Assembly (NCBI GenBank): GCA_002862125.1
Contig: PHSP01000001.1
Coordinates: 2,359,796-2,423,795, forward strand
Direction of reading: 5' to 3'
DNA length: 64,000 bases
From: Methylobacter sp. KS41
GTDB lineage: Bacteria > Pseudomonadota > Gammaproteobacteria > Methylococcales > Methylomonadaceae
Below are positions 27,427-36,153 of this stretch, piece after piece. Position numbers and translations under genes: made by a program. Under the pieces are notes generated by a model. That model was not told the DNA's origin, ran no database searches, and saw only the letters and a list, made by a program, of their open reading frames with translations. Position 1 is the first letter of the stretch; each line of letters begins with the position of its first letter.

Positions 27427-28080
27427 CTATAAGCAATCTGTCCAATCATCCTGACTAAGATAGAGCGACATAGCGGTTGGTAGTAGCCGTACTACAACCC
27501 CTACCTCTTGTTCATAGAGGTCTAGGATGGCCGCAGGATGGTTATAACCGCGATCAACCATCACGACATCGCCCGGTGTAAAACCATATCGGCTCAGGCT
27601 TTCGCCTTGATCAGCACCGGTCACCTGGACCTCATGAAGCGTCATGCTCACCAAGTCCAACGCCAAATGCAGGCGATAATCGGCGCCTTTAGCTCCTGAT
27701 CCTTGGAGAGAGGAGCCATCGACAACCAAAAGCCGTAACGATGATGCGTTTGTTACGCTGGGTAGCATTTTCGTTAACAATGCTTTTAACCACGGTTCGC
27801 ACGCTTTTCAGCGCTTGTGAATCGCGGTATCCGTAATGCGATCTTCTTGTAACGTAAACACGCCAGCTGTTTCCCGAAGCACATGGTCCAATCCGCATTA
27901 CAACATAACAACTTGTAATAAGTGAGCCAGCGTTTTTATCTTACGACTACGGGTAAAGGCTTTGAACTCGTAAGCCATTTCGGAATAGTCAGCAGGTAAC
28001 TCTTTCAAGAACTCTTCAAAGGCGATGTCTTCAGATTTAGGTGGAACGATCATTTTTCTATAAAAAGCCACAAATATCAT
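27427..28080 (-). pseudogene. broken IS4-type transposase
   Basis: Read on the minus strand, pieces of one transposase lie in successive frames. 28080-27898 encodes FEEFLKELPADYSEMAYEFK and KTLAHLLQVVML, the usual N-terminal block of IS4-type transposases. 27898-27780 has only scrambled frame. 27780-27427 encodes LRLLVVDGSSLQGSGAKGADYRLH (first catalytic Asp) and GDVVMVDRGYNHPA (second Asp), then ends before the region with the Glu. At least two frame changes and a missing C-terminal half make it a relic. No terminal repeats could be assigned. It lies just upstream of oxyR. Confidence 0.82.
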
Positions 28081-28251
28081 GGTGTTACTTAATTTTTCAA
28101 GTTTTCTTCTTAAGTTGTTTTCTTAAGTTGGCGCGTATGGGGCACGCCCCCCCTTCCCCACTTTGCATCGGCCTTGGATGTTTTTCAAAATGAAAGTAAA
28201 CTTACAACTGCGTTATGTTTTCTGATATATTTTATTGATGACAATTCATCC

Positions 28252-28266
28252 ATTGATAGTATCAAT
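28252..28266 (+). promoter_or_regulatory. palindrome upstream of oxyR, possible operator
   Basis: ATTGATAGTATCAAT is a perfect palindrome (7+1+7) ending 12 bases before the oxyR ATG. LysR-type regulators often repress their own gene from such sites. The match to the OxyR consensus (ATAG half-sites) is partial. Confidence 0.4.
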
Positions 28267-28278
28267 ACCCAATCCATT

Positions 28279-29157
28279 ATGAACCTTAGAGATCTGCGTT
28301 ACTTGGTTGCCGTCGCCGATTTCCACAGTTTTATCCAAGCCGCTGACCATTGTTTCATCAGCCAGCCTACTCTGAGCACGCAAATAAAAAAACTGGAGGA
28401 CAACCTGGGAGTGCGAATTTTTGAACGCACGCATAAAAAAGTTTTGCCCACCGAATTAGGCGAACAAATTATCACTTCAGCAAGGCGTATCTTGCTAGAA
28501 ATTGATGCCATTCAACAAATCGCTTCCAACGCGCAAGACCCGTTGTCGGGTGATTTCAGACTGGGTGCTATTCCGACGCTTTCCACTTATATTTTTCCCG
28601 GACTGGTTCCTAAAATCAAACAGGCGCTGCCAAAGCTAAGGTTGATCCTAATTGAAGAGAAAACCGATATCCTCATTACGCAACTAAGAGAAGGTCAGCT
28701 CGATGCAGCTATAATGGCCCTGCCGGTACACGATAACTATCTGGACTCCAAAACACTATTTGAGGATGAATTTTTTCTGGCGGTAGCGGGCGATCATCCG
28801 TTGGCAAAACAAAAGAAGATTACTCACCGGGATTTATTTCAGCAACAGTTATTGTTGCTGGATGAAGGTCATTGTTTACGGGGGCAGGCCTTGGAATTTT
28901 GCCAGATTGACCATGCCGAAGACCATCAAGACGTCAGAGCGACCGGTCTTGAAACCTTAAGACAAATGGTAAAGGCTGGAACTGGCATCACATTTATGCC
29001 CAAAATTGCTATTCATGAACCTGAAGAGGGTGTCCGCTATATTCGTTTTGAAGAACCGGTACCCAAGCGAACGATAGGGCTATGTTGGCGCAAAACCAGC
29101 GCGAAAAAAATATTGCTGGATATGCTCTCGGAGTTTATGTCTATATCAAACCCCTGA
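28279..29157 (+). CDS. oxyR: peroxide-sensing LysR-type regulator OxyR
   Basis: A 292-residue LysR regulator. Starting at the ATG giving MNLRDLRYLVAVADF, the two redox cysteines fall exactly at 199 and 208 (LDEGHCLRGQALEFC), the E. coli OxyR numbering. This both identifies the protein and fixes the start; an upstream ATG at 28174 would shift it. The winged helix includes SFIQAADHCFISQPTLSTQIKKLEDNLG. Disulfide formation by H2O2 turns it into an activator of catalase, peroxiredoxin and iron-handling genes. No peroxide-defence gene is adjacent in this window. A short palindrome just upstream may serve autoregulation. Confidence 0.95.
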   Translation: MNLRDLRYLVAVADFHSFIQAADHCFISQPTLSTQIKKLEDNLGVRIFERTHKKVLPTELGEQIITSARRILLEIDAIQQIASNAQDPLSGDFRLGAIPTLSTYIFPGLVPKIKQALPKLRLILIEEKTDILITQLREGQLDAAIMALPVHDNYLDSKTLFEDEFFLAVAGDHPLAKQKKITHRDLFQQQLLLLDEGHCLRGQALEFCQIDHAEDHQDVRATGLETLRQMVKAGTGITFMPKIAIHEPEEGVRYIRFEEPVPKRTIGLCWRKTSAKKILLDMLSEFMSISNP

Positions 29158-29578
29158 ATAGATCCGGTCGCTACGAACCGGATACAAAAATTAAAACCCA
29201 GGGCGCTTTCAAAACTATCGATCTTATCCTGCCCTGGCGGCAAGGCAATGCGGTAAGGTGGCAACCTGTAGCCAGCAATCGGCCTGACTGCGGACGATGA
29301 AGCCCTTAGCTGCGAATTCGACACTATCTGCAACCACTCCCATGCCAACTGACTGTAAACCAGTTGGGCTAAGAGATGCGTACCTATGTATTCAACGTGA
29401 TATACTGCTTTTTCTTTTGACCTATGAAAGCAATAGAGTTGCCTGGCTAAAAAATGCGCACATTAAAATTGCAAAGAGTTTTAACAAGATTCATACCTTT
29501 ATTCTCCTAAAGATAACAACAGTGCCTCCCGGGGACTCCGCATAAACGTAACCATTTGTAATTTTGTTCGAGGCAACC
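29158..29578. other. spacer after oxyR with one hairpin
   Basis: About 420 bases without a supported gene. Immediately after the oxyR stop, ATCCGGT (29162-29168) and ACCGGAT (29177-29183) form a 7-bp hairpin without a T-run. An open frame at 29297-29545 has no family features. Confidence 0.5.
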
Positions 29579-29938
29579 ATGAGTCCTTCAACTCCCCATA
29601 TCCCGTTTTCCATTTCTCCTGAAATAATTCAAAATCCGGATTCCGGCTGGCGGCAATTATGTGAAGGCGTAATGTTGCGCATCCTTTTCCAGGACCCGGA
29701 CAGCGATTACCAAGTCGGCTTGATAAGTTACCAACCGGGTGCTTCGGTTCTCCTGCATGAGCATCGCGGCGACGAGCATATTTATGTGCTCTCAGGCTCC
29801 CAGCAAGATGAAAGAGGTCTCTACAAGGCGGGCAGTTACATTTATAATCCAGGCGGCTCACGGCATAGCATCAGTAGCGAAGAAGGCTGTTTGGCGCTGG
29901 CACACTGGCATAAACCGGTGCAATTTGTCGCCGGCTAG
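29579..29938 (+). CDS. ChrR-like cupin-domain protein
   Basis: About 119 residues. I choose the ATG after GAGGCAACC, giving MSPSTPHIPFSISPEIIQ. It is a single cupin: GASVLLHEHRGDEHIYVLSG carries the first metal motif (His-x-His... Glu), and YIYNPGGSRHSISSEEGCLA the second (His). This arrangement matches the cupin half of the ChrR anti-sigma factor and stand-alone ChrR-like proteins. No sigma factor lies nearby, so an anti-sigma role has no support here; it may be a small metal-binding enzyme or sensor. The single Cys is in the loop after the second motif. Confidence 0.75.
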   Translation: MSPSTPHIPFSISPEIIQNPDSGWRQLCEGVMLRILFQDPDSDYQVGLISYQPGASVLLHEHRGDEHIYVLSGSQQDERGLYKAGSYIYNPGGSRHSISSEEGCLALAHWHKPVQFVAG

Positions 29939-30194
29939 AATCTCCAAGCAAAATATGGCTAGTTAAGAATTGCTGTCTTTAAAATACCAGCTTGAACCAG
30001 GACCTCATGGATTACTTCCGGAACCCTAACCCCCAACTCTGATAGGCTTTCCTTTTAATTGATGTTTGCTGCGCTTCCCTGCGGCTTAAGGATAAAAATA
30101 ACGCTTCAACCGGACACACCTGACTCGCGTTAACAAACCGTCCATCGGCTAAGTCCGATGATAATCCCCTGCATATTGATTGAGGCCATTGTGT

Positions 30195-30875
30195 TCATGA
30201 AATGGCCGAGATAAAGCTTTCCGAATCCGATACCGCGCCAAAAACACCTCCTTGCATTTTGATCATTTGCATGGCGGCCTGATGATTGCCAAAATCCGTC
30301 GCTCCGCAGCAGTCGGCCAATAGTACGCATTCATAACCCCGGTCATTGGCATCGCGCATCGTAGTATGCACGCAAACGTCAGTGGTAATTCCGGTCAGGA
30401 CGATATTGTTGATACGGCGATTATGCAGCAGCATATCCAAGTCCGTGGCATAAAAAGAACCTTTGCCCGGTTTATCGATAACGGCTTCGCCAGCTATTGG
30501 GGCCAATTCGGGAATAATCTCCCATCCTGGTTCCCCTCGCACCAGTATTCGTCCGCAAGGTCCGGCATCACCAATGCCCGCTCCTATCTGCCGACTGCGC
30601 CAGCGTTTGTTGTCCGGCAGGTCGGACAGATCCGGCCTATGCCCTTCACGGGTATGAATGATGTGGAAGCCCTTTTTGCGGCAGACTTCCAGAACGCGGC
30701 GTATCGGTTCAATAGGCGCTCTCGTCAATGAAATATCGTAACCCATCTTATCGACGTATCCCCCTTCACCGCAGAAATCATATTGCATGTCAATAATGAT
30801 CAGGCAGGTATTTTCCGGCCTTAAGTCACCGTTATAGGGAAAAAAATAGGGTTCGCTTTTTATAAATTTTTGCAT
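30195..30875 (-). CDS. isochorismatase-family cysteine hydrolase, biuret amidohydrolase-like
   Basis: About 226 residues; the start [20 protein letters not shown] follows AAGGTGG. The catalytic triad is visible: Asp in [15 protein letters not shown], Lys in [16 protein letters not shown], and Cys in [20 protein letters not shown] (about residue 170), then [12 protein letters not shown]. The wording of the Lys and Cys blocks is that of biuret/triuret hydrolases (BiuH type) rather than of EntB or nicotinamidase. Such enzymes release ammonia from biuret to give allophanate. The same-strand neighbours are an NCS2-type permease and a paralogous hydrolase. Alternatives are another ureide or carbamoyl amide. 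Confidence 0.78.
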   Translation of the reverse strand: MQKFIKSEPYFFPYNGDLRPENTCLIIIDMQYDFCGEGGYVDKMGYDISLTRAPIEPIRRVLEVCRKKGFHIIHTREGHRPDLSDLPDNKRWRSRQIGAGIGDAGPCGRILVRGEPGWEIIPELAPIAGEAVIDKPGKGSFYATDLDMLLHNRRINNIVLTGITTDVCVHTTMRDANDRGYECVLLADCCGATDFGNHQAAMQMIKMQGGVFGAVSDSESFISAIS

Positions 30876-31191
30876 TCTGCCACCTTGTTGGCTGATTGAA
30901 AACATGCGGGTAAGACGAGTACCAAGGCAGCGCATCGGTTGCCGGCGCGCGCAAACCGGCAACCCCAAGTTAATGAGGCCCCGTCTGCTGGACAACGCTC
31001 CATTATGTCTTCCAGGATACTATTGCGGATCAAAGGCGCCATCGCCTAGCGGACCCGCTTGCCACCCTGCCGGATAGCCTGGTATTTCGACGCTATATTA
31101 TCGGTCGTGCGCCAACGCCGTGTCAAAGCACCCAGCCTTGCAATTATCCAGGATGAGCGGCTAAATGCCCCCCAAGTCTGCTCCACTCGCA

Positions 31192-32790
31192 TTACGCTTC
31201 CTGTGCATCTTCAATGAGTTCATCTGACGCCACAATGATTTCCTCTGATGTTGACGTTGCTGCTTTGGCATACTTTGCCGAAACCAAAAGGATACCGGCT
31301 GCGCCAAGGTAGCCAAAGGTTACCGGCAACGACTGAGCGAAGCCGATGGCTTGACCGTGCATTAAGCCGGCAAAAGTACATGCCGCAGCCGCAAAAGCAA
31401 ACATGGCGGCCTTGACCAGTTCCCTTTCAATTATAAAAGCGGCTATCGCGCCTAACATCAAGCCGCCTAGAATGGCTCCGCCACCCAGAACTTCCAGGCC
31501 ATGATACAGCACGCCTGACTGCCCCAGCTTATCCAGGCCGAGCGTTGCGGCGCTGGTGCCTGCCGCATCTAGGGCATTATCTATTTGCAGCTTTCCCCAC
31601 GCGGCAAGATTCGGAATCAGGGCAAGGACAATGGCAGGCGCATGGCTTCTTGGCGTTTCCTGGAACGCCTGCGCACCGATCAGCATACCTATGTACAGCA
31701 GAATAGGCGAAATGGCGACGACAGGAATGAGCGATGCCATCAGCGCAATAATACCCATCCAGGACAGCGCCAGCACGGTAACTCCGGTAGCGGCAGAGTA
31801 GCCTATGCGCCCGCCCATGGACTTCCATCCAGGATGGCCGATATAGACAGCGTTGATAAACGGGTTGCCCATCAGGCAGCCGATCAGACTGACTACGCCA
31901 TCGGCAGTCAGCACATGCGTGGTCGGATAACTGTCCCCACCCACGGCTGCGCTTTCAACATTATCCATGGCCTCAACCAGGTCATAAATGCCGAAGGGAA
32001 TTGCCGTAACCAGAATCACGCCCAAAAATTCGAATCCTGAAAAGACATGACCGATGGCTGGCACCGGCACGGAGAACCCAAAATTAGCGAATGATGCACT
32101 GACGTTATCCAGACTCATGCCCCCATAATTCAAACCCATGGCCGTAGAACCCCAGGCAATTAACGTACCCGCGGCAATGGCGGCCAATCCTGCCGGAACG
32201 CCATTGAAATAACGCACTCCGCCAAACCAGCTTGCCAAAATAATTAAAAAGCACACCACGCCTACCACCGGCGTCATGAACATTTCCAGCGCCGGGCGCA
32301 AGGATATAAAAGCGATTGACACTCCGGCCAAGGTGCCTAACAGCGCTGCGCGCGGGGTAACCTTACGGATATAAGGAGCTATAAAACCGCCCAGCATCAG
32401 CACAAAGCTTTGAATAAACACCCAAGCAAGGCCTGCTTCCCAACCTTTGACAGGGTCACCGCTTGTGAGCGAGATCGGCAGCATAATGACGAAAACAACC
32501 ACAAACATATGCGGCACGCTGATACCGGAAGGCAAGGCGCAAACATCATCCCTGCCACTGCTTTTCGCCAGCTTGTAAGCCAACCACGCATAGTAGAGGG
32601 TGCTTAGAAACAGCATGAGTCCGGTCGCCGGAAGGATGCGCCCGAATACAAGCTCATCGGGCATTTTCAGCACAATTCTTAAGAGACCGGTCAAGACCAG
32701 CAGATTGACAAGGATATTAGTGCCAAAGCCAAAGAAAGCGTTCCAGTCTCCGGGCGCCCAAATATTAACTTTTGATGTTGTTTTCATCAT
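31192..32790 (-). CDS. NCS2-type (xanthine/uracil family) permease
   Basis: A 532-residue inner-membrane protein with about 13 hydrophobic segments. The N-terminus APGDWNAFFGFGTNILVNLLVL and later LPSGISVPHMFVVVFVIMLP and IYDLVEAMDNVESAAVGGDSYPTT resemble purine/pyrimidine permeases of the NCS2/AzgA type. The DNVES-x-AVGGDSYP phrase takes the place of the usual substrate-site helix. The C-terminus is acidic. It lies between two biuret-hydrolase-like genes, 50 bases from the upstream one, so a biuret, cyanurate or ureide-like cargo is plausible; uracil or xanthine are alternatives. Confidence 0.8.
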   Translation of the reverse strand: MMKTTSKVNIWAPGDWNAFFGFGTNILVNLLVLTGLLRIVLKMPDELVFGRILPATGLMLFLSTLYYAWLAYKLAKSSGRDDVCALPSGISVPHMFVVVFVIMLPISLTSGDPVKGWEAGLAWVFIQSFVLMLGGFIAPYIRKVTPRAALLGTLAGVSIAFISLRPALEMFMTPVVGVVCFLIILASWFGGVRYFNGVPAGLAAIAAGTLIAWGSTAMGLNYGGMSLDNVSASFANFGFSVPVPAIGHVFSGFEFLGVILVTAIPFGIYDLVEAMDNVESAAVGGDSYPTTHVLTADGVVSLIGCLMGNPFINAVYIGHPGWKSMGGRIGYSAATGVTVLALSWMGIIALMASLIPVVAISPILLYIGMLIGAQAFQETPRSHAPAIVLALIPNLAAWGKLQIDNALDAAGTSAATLGLDKLGQSGVLYHGLEVLGGGAILGGLMLGAIAAFIIERELVKAAMFAFAAAACTFAGLMHGQAIGFAQSLPVTFGYLGAAGILLVSAKYAKAATSTSEEIIVASDELIEDAQEA

Positions 32791-32840
32791 ATTCCCCTCT
32801 TAAATGGATAGACCTAAATTAAAAATACATCTGTTTACTT

Positions 32841-33512
32841 TTACGCAGTTATTGCAGACAAAATAGTTTGTGAATCAGTGACCCATCCAAAAATCCCGCT
32901 TTGCGCCTTAATCATGCGCAGACCCGCTTCGTGAAATTCCGGTATGTAGGAGCCGCAGCAATCTCCGGGCACGATGCAACGGTAACCTCGATCGTTCGCC
33001 TCCCTGACGGTGGTATGGACGCAAACCTCGGTGGTAACGCCACAAACAATCAGGTTTTCAATTGCTTTTTTTTGCAGTATGGACTGAAGATTGGTCGCAT
33101 AAAATGCGCCCTTTCCTGGCTTATCTATGACAAGTTCGCCTACTTGCGGGTACAGATCCGGAATGATGTCTTGTCCGGGCTCGCCACGAATCAGAATTCG
33201 GCCCATGGGACCCAATTGTCCGATCCGCACACTAGGATCGCCACGCTCAACTTTGGCCTTGTGCGCATCCGACATATCAGCGAGATGCCCCTCGCGGGTA
33301 TGAATCACCAGCATTCCATGCCGTCTTGCCGCACTCAAAAGGGCCTTGCAAGGCTCGATGACGGCTGACAGCTGTGAAATATCATTACCAAGGGATTCCC
33401 CAAAACCACCAGGCTCAAGAAAATCGCGCTGCATATCAATCATGATTACGGCTGTTTTAGCCATTTCGATAACGATTGATTCTGGTTCCGCCTTAATTTC
33501 AATGGTTTGCAT
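32841..33512 (-). CDS. second isochorismatase-family cysteine hydrolase, biuret amidohydrolase-like
   Basis: About 223 residues; the start MQTIEIKAEPESIVIEMAKT follows AGAGG. It is a paralogue of the protein at 30195-30875. Triad: Asp in AVIMIDMQRDFLEPGGFG, Lys in [17 protein letters not shown], Cys in CGVTTEVCVHTTVREANDRG (about residue 168), then DCCGSYIPEFH. Both copies share the phrases [26 protein letters not shown] and DKPGKG. Here the Cys loop has Glu in place of Asp and the block after DCCG differs, so the substrate may differ (biuret versus triuret or a ureido acid). First gene of the three-gene minus-strand operon. Confidence 0.78.
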   Translation of the reverse strand: MQTIEIKAEPESIVIEMAKTAVIMIDMQRDFLEPGGFGESLGNDISQLSAVIEPCKALLSAARRHGMLVIHTREGHLADMSDAHKAKVERGDPSVRIGQLGPMGRILIRGEPGQDIIPDLYPQVGELVIDKPGKGAFYATNLQSILQKKAIENLIVCGVTTEVCVHTTVREANDRGYRCIVPGDCCGSYIPEFHEAGLRMIKAQSGIFGWVTDSQTILSAITA

Positions 33513-33823
33513 AGCTAACCTCTGGACTTTTGATTTGGTGCTACTGGAAAAATGCAATTAGGCACACAACAAGGCAAATGACATAAGACGCTATCGGCGG
33601 CTATGTTGAATTTTCTTGTTACTTACTGTATTTAAAGTAAAAATGTAGAAATATTCACATCCTTTCAAATGAATGCCGTGACACTGCGACAACCACTTTT
33701 TAACCATTTACTGCGCTAGGCTTTCCTTCTCTTACTATCTATCGCGACCCTCAATTCAGCATCCGGTTCAAAGCCGGCCGGGGTCTCATGCCTGACCGGT
33801 CTCCATGAACAGGTCTTGCCAGC
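33513..33823. other. spacer without gene
   Basis: About 310 bases upstream of the hydrolase-permease operon. Promoter presumably here, but I find no convincing -10/-35 or sigma-54 site. A short GC-rich segment near 33762-33802 with CCGG repeats could end transcription of the lipoprotein gene. Confidence 0.4.
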
Positions 33824-34621
33824 TTACTTCCTGTCATAGCCAAATTTTATGATCACCGGCGTTCCCTCGTTGTAGATAATTACCTGCCTGCGGCTTTCCT
33901 TGGTTTTGGGAGTCCCGGAAGTTTCGGAAGTGTCACCGGCAGGCTTGATCTCTTTTAGTTTCGCCGGCTCCTCTATTGTTTCGATGCGAATTTCCGGTAT
34001 CCAGCCATGCTTGATGACAGGAAGCGCCAAATTTTGCGTTTTGTCCGGCCATTTCAAATCACTCAGCAGGTTGAAACATACCGTGCTGATATGATCCAGC
34101 AGCTTATCAGAAGATATGGAGTAACGGCTTTGCCTGTCCGCCCACGGCATGGAATTGACTGAAAAATCCATGCTGAGCAACCGTGATTGCCGAGGATGTG
34201 CAATGGATGTCAATTCACAACTGACAGGCAACACATTTGCCTTTTGAAATTCACTGGAGCGGGGATCGGAATTCCCGCTTGAAAATGAAAAGCCTGCGGG
34301 TGTTGGCGCATCGTGCTCGACCGGCTCTACCGTGACCTTTAATGTATGGGTATATGCCTTGCCGGCCATAATCTCAATGGGATAACCCCAGCCTGCCAGA
34401 TTATTTTTGACCTGCTCCGTCATTTCCTGCCTGATTGCCGGTATTCCCAAGGCTTGCTGATCAATGGGTTCAATGTCCAGTTGGATTAACTTGACTGCCG
34501 AGACATCGAACCATGCCTCGTCATTATTTTTCGGCCCCGACGCACAGGCCGGTAATAGAGCGGCTAGCAGCATGTGCAAAAAAACAGCGCGTCCGGCGCG
34601 AATTGGCAATGAGCAGGTCAT
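33824..34621 (-). CDS. putative lipoprotein of unknown function
   Basis: A 265-residue protein. The N-terminus MTCSLPIRAGRAVFLHMLLA followed by LLPACASG holds a lipobox (Cys about residue 26), so it is probably a lipoprotein. The mature part has alternating beta-type sequence (SAVKLIQLDIEPIDQQALG, YTHTLKVTVEPVEHDAPTP) and a C-terminal charged region. I do not recognise a domain. GGAG lies six bases before the ATG. It diverges from the porin-urt operon across a 32-base palindrome, so the two may share a regulator. Confidence 0.65.
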   Translation of the reverse strand: MTCSLPIRAGRAVFLHMLLAALLPACASGPKNNDEAWFDVSAVKLIQLDIEPIDQQALGIPAIRQEMTEQVKNNLAGWGYPIEIMAGKAYTHTLKVTVEPVEHDAPTPAGFSFSSGNSDPRSSEFQKANVLPVSCELTSIAHPRQSRLLSMDFSVNSMPWADRQSRYSISSDKLLDHISTVCFNLLSDLKWPDKTQNLALPVIKHGWIPEIRIETIEEPAKLKEIKPAGDTSETSGTPKTKESRRQVIIYNEGTPVIIKFGYDRK

Positions 34622-34682
34622 AAAAGCTCCACATGATTATTGATTTTTAGTTAACTATAAGTGCGTTGCAACAACTTGGCTA

Positions 34683-34714
34683 TACGTCATTTGACTGACC
34701 AGTCAAGTGACGTA
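34683..34714. promoter_or_regulatory. 32-base palindrome, operator-like
   Basis: Arms TACGTCATTTGACTG (34683-34697) and CAGTCAAGTGACGTA (34700-34714) match at 14 of 15 positions with two bases between. The core TTGACTG-AC-CAGTCAA resembles TetR-family operators. It lies in the divergent spacer between the lipoprotein gene and the porin-urt operon. No TetR gene is in this window. Confidence 0.6.
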
Positions 34715-34833
34715 TTGAGCATTTTATCCCAACACAAAATAATCCCCCCAAGCCGAATCAATTGGCCGTCTATGGATAAGCCCGATGAGTTATCCGAATT
34801 CAAATCATGTTTTATTATGTGGGGATTCCTACC

Positions 34834-36120
34834 ATGAACGCTTATAACGAAACAAAGCCAAAAGCCTGGAAATTCAGGCTTCTACCCGCTATAACCTTGG
34901 CTACCCTGGCTACCGGATATACGCCGGCATCACAAGCCGGGGCGACCTTTAAAATCGATGACACCAAATGGATAAGCCTCGGTCTCGGAATTAGAACCAG
35001 CTTTTCGGCAGCCGAGGATAGCGCCGGAGCAACCAACAACAAATGGGCGACCGACTTCCGTCTGAACAATCTCCGTATGTATATTAACGGCCAAGTCCAC
35101 AAGTACATCAAGTTCACCTTCAATACGGAATGCGCGAACTGCGGCGACGGCGGCGATATCCGCATCCTGGATGGCATCGTCCAATTTGAATACAATCCCT
35201 ACGTTAATCTCTGGGCCGGCCGCCAACTGGTGCCCGAAGGCCGCATCGAAATGAATGGACCTTTCTACAGCGCCACTTGGGAACCTTTCAAGCAGCCATT
35301 CGAGCCGTCCGATTCGACCATACAGAATGTGCTGCCGGGGCCGGATGCCGGCACCTTCGGCCGTGACGAAGGCGTCAACTTCTGGGGCGCTGCGCTTGAC
35401 GGCCATTTGAAATACGTAGTTGGCGCGTTTGAGGGCTTGAAACGCACTAACTACACGACCGGAGGACCAACCGCCAATGTCAACAGCAATCTGCTTTACG
35501 GCGCCCGTATCGCCTACAACATATTAAATGTTGAGAAGGCGCCGGGCTATTACACCGGCGGCACCGCGTACGGCGCCGACGGCGATGTGCTGACGGTGGC
35601 CGGCTTTGGTCAGTATCAGCAGGACGGCGCGGGAAGTTTTCAACGCCCGGGCAATTTCACGCTCCTCGGCGGTGACGTGAAGTACGAAACGTTGCTACCC
35701 AGTAAGGGCGTACTGACCTTCAACGGCGAATACAAGCATTTCGGCATCGGCTATCACAACGGCGCCCCTGGCCCCGGCACCAACAGCAATACCTTCCTCG
35801 TCGGCGGAGGCGGCGGCGGCCTCACAACCGGATTCCAAGGCAATTCCTTCACCAGCAACCTGCTTTATCTGATTCCCCAAAGAATCGGAATAGGCCAGTT
35901 CCAGCCCTATGTCATGTACACCGGGGTCTATACGCAAAACGGGCCTTCTCAAGGCGAGTATGAAAGCGGGGTAAACTACGTCATAGACGGCCACAACGCA
36001 CGCATCTCGCTGTTATGGCAAGGTGGCAACCTCTCCGCCGGAGGGTCCATCTGGAATCCTACCGCTGCTTACGGACCCTTCATCAACGCGGTCAAGCTCG
36101 GCGTTCAGATCCAAATTTAA
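34834..36120 (+). CDS. outer-membrane porin linked to urea uptake
   Basis: About 428 residues; the start MNAYNETKPKAWKFRLLPAI follows GGGG. A signal peptide ends near ...ASQAGATF. The mature protein is rich in alternating beta-strand sequence and ends INAVKLGVQIQI, with aromatic/aliphatic alternation typical of a terminal porin strand. FRLNNLRMYINGQVHKYIKFTFN resembles the OprO/P-like porin group. Two Cys (NTECANCGDGGD) are close together, unusual in porins. It precedes urtA by 33 bases, so it is probably co-transcribed and lets urea or short amides through the outer membrane. Confidence 0.82.
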   Translation: MNAYNETKPKAWKFRLLPAITLATLATGYTPASQAGATFKIDDTKWISLGLGIRTSFSAAEDSAGATNNKWATDFRLNNLRMYINGQVHKYIKFTFNTECANCGDGGDIRILDGIVQFEYNPYVNLWAGRQLVPEGRIEMNGPFYSATWEPFKQPFEPSDSTIQNVLPGPDAGTFGRDEGVNFWGAALDGHLKYVVGAFEGLKRTNYTTGGPTANVNSNLLYGARIAYNILNVEKAPGYYTGGTAYGADGDVLTVAGFGQYQQDGAGSFQRPGNFTLLGGDVKYETLLPSKGVLTFNGEYKHFGIGYHNGAPGPGTNSNTFLVGGGGGGLTTGFQGNSFTSNLLYLIPQRIGIGQFQPYVMYTGVYTQNGPSQGEYESGVNYVIDGHNARISLLWQGGNLSAGGSIWNPTAAYGPFINAVKLGVQIQI

Positions 36121-36153
36121 TCGAATATTCAAGCGAAGCTAAGGAATCAAAAC

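Noticed and set aside
29297..29545. 82-codon open frame between oxyR and the cupin gene
   Set aside because: No family features and no ribosome site; sequence looks like untranslated spacer.
33513..33823. Search for a guanidine or other riboswitch upstream of the hydrolase-permease operon
   Set aside because: No recognisable aptamer core; only a CCGG-rich stem-like segment.
34630..34833. Search for a sigma-54 promoter upstream of the porin-urt operon
   Set aside because: No GG-N10-GC site with adequate surroundings was found; TTGGCC near 34764 lacks the -12 element.
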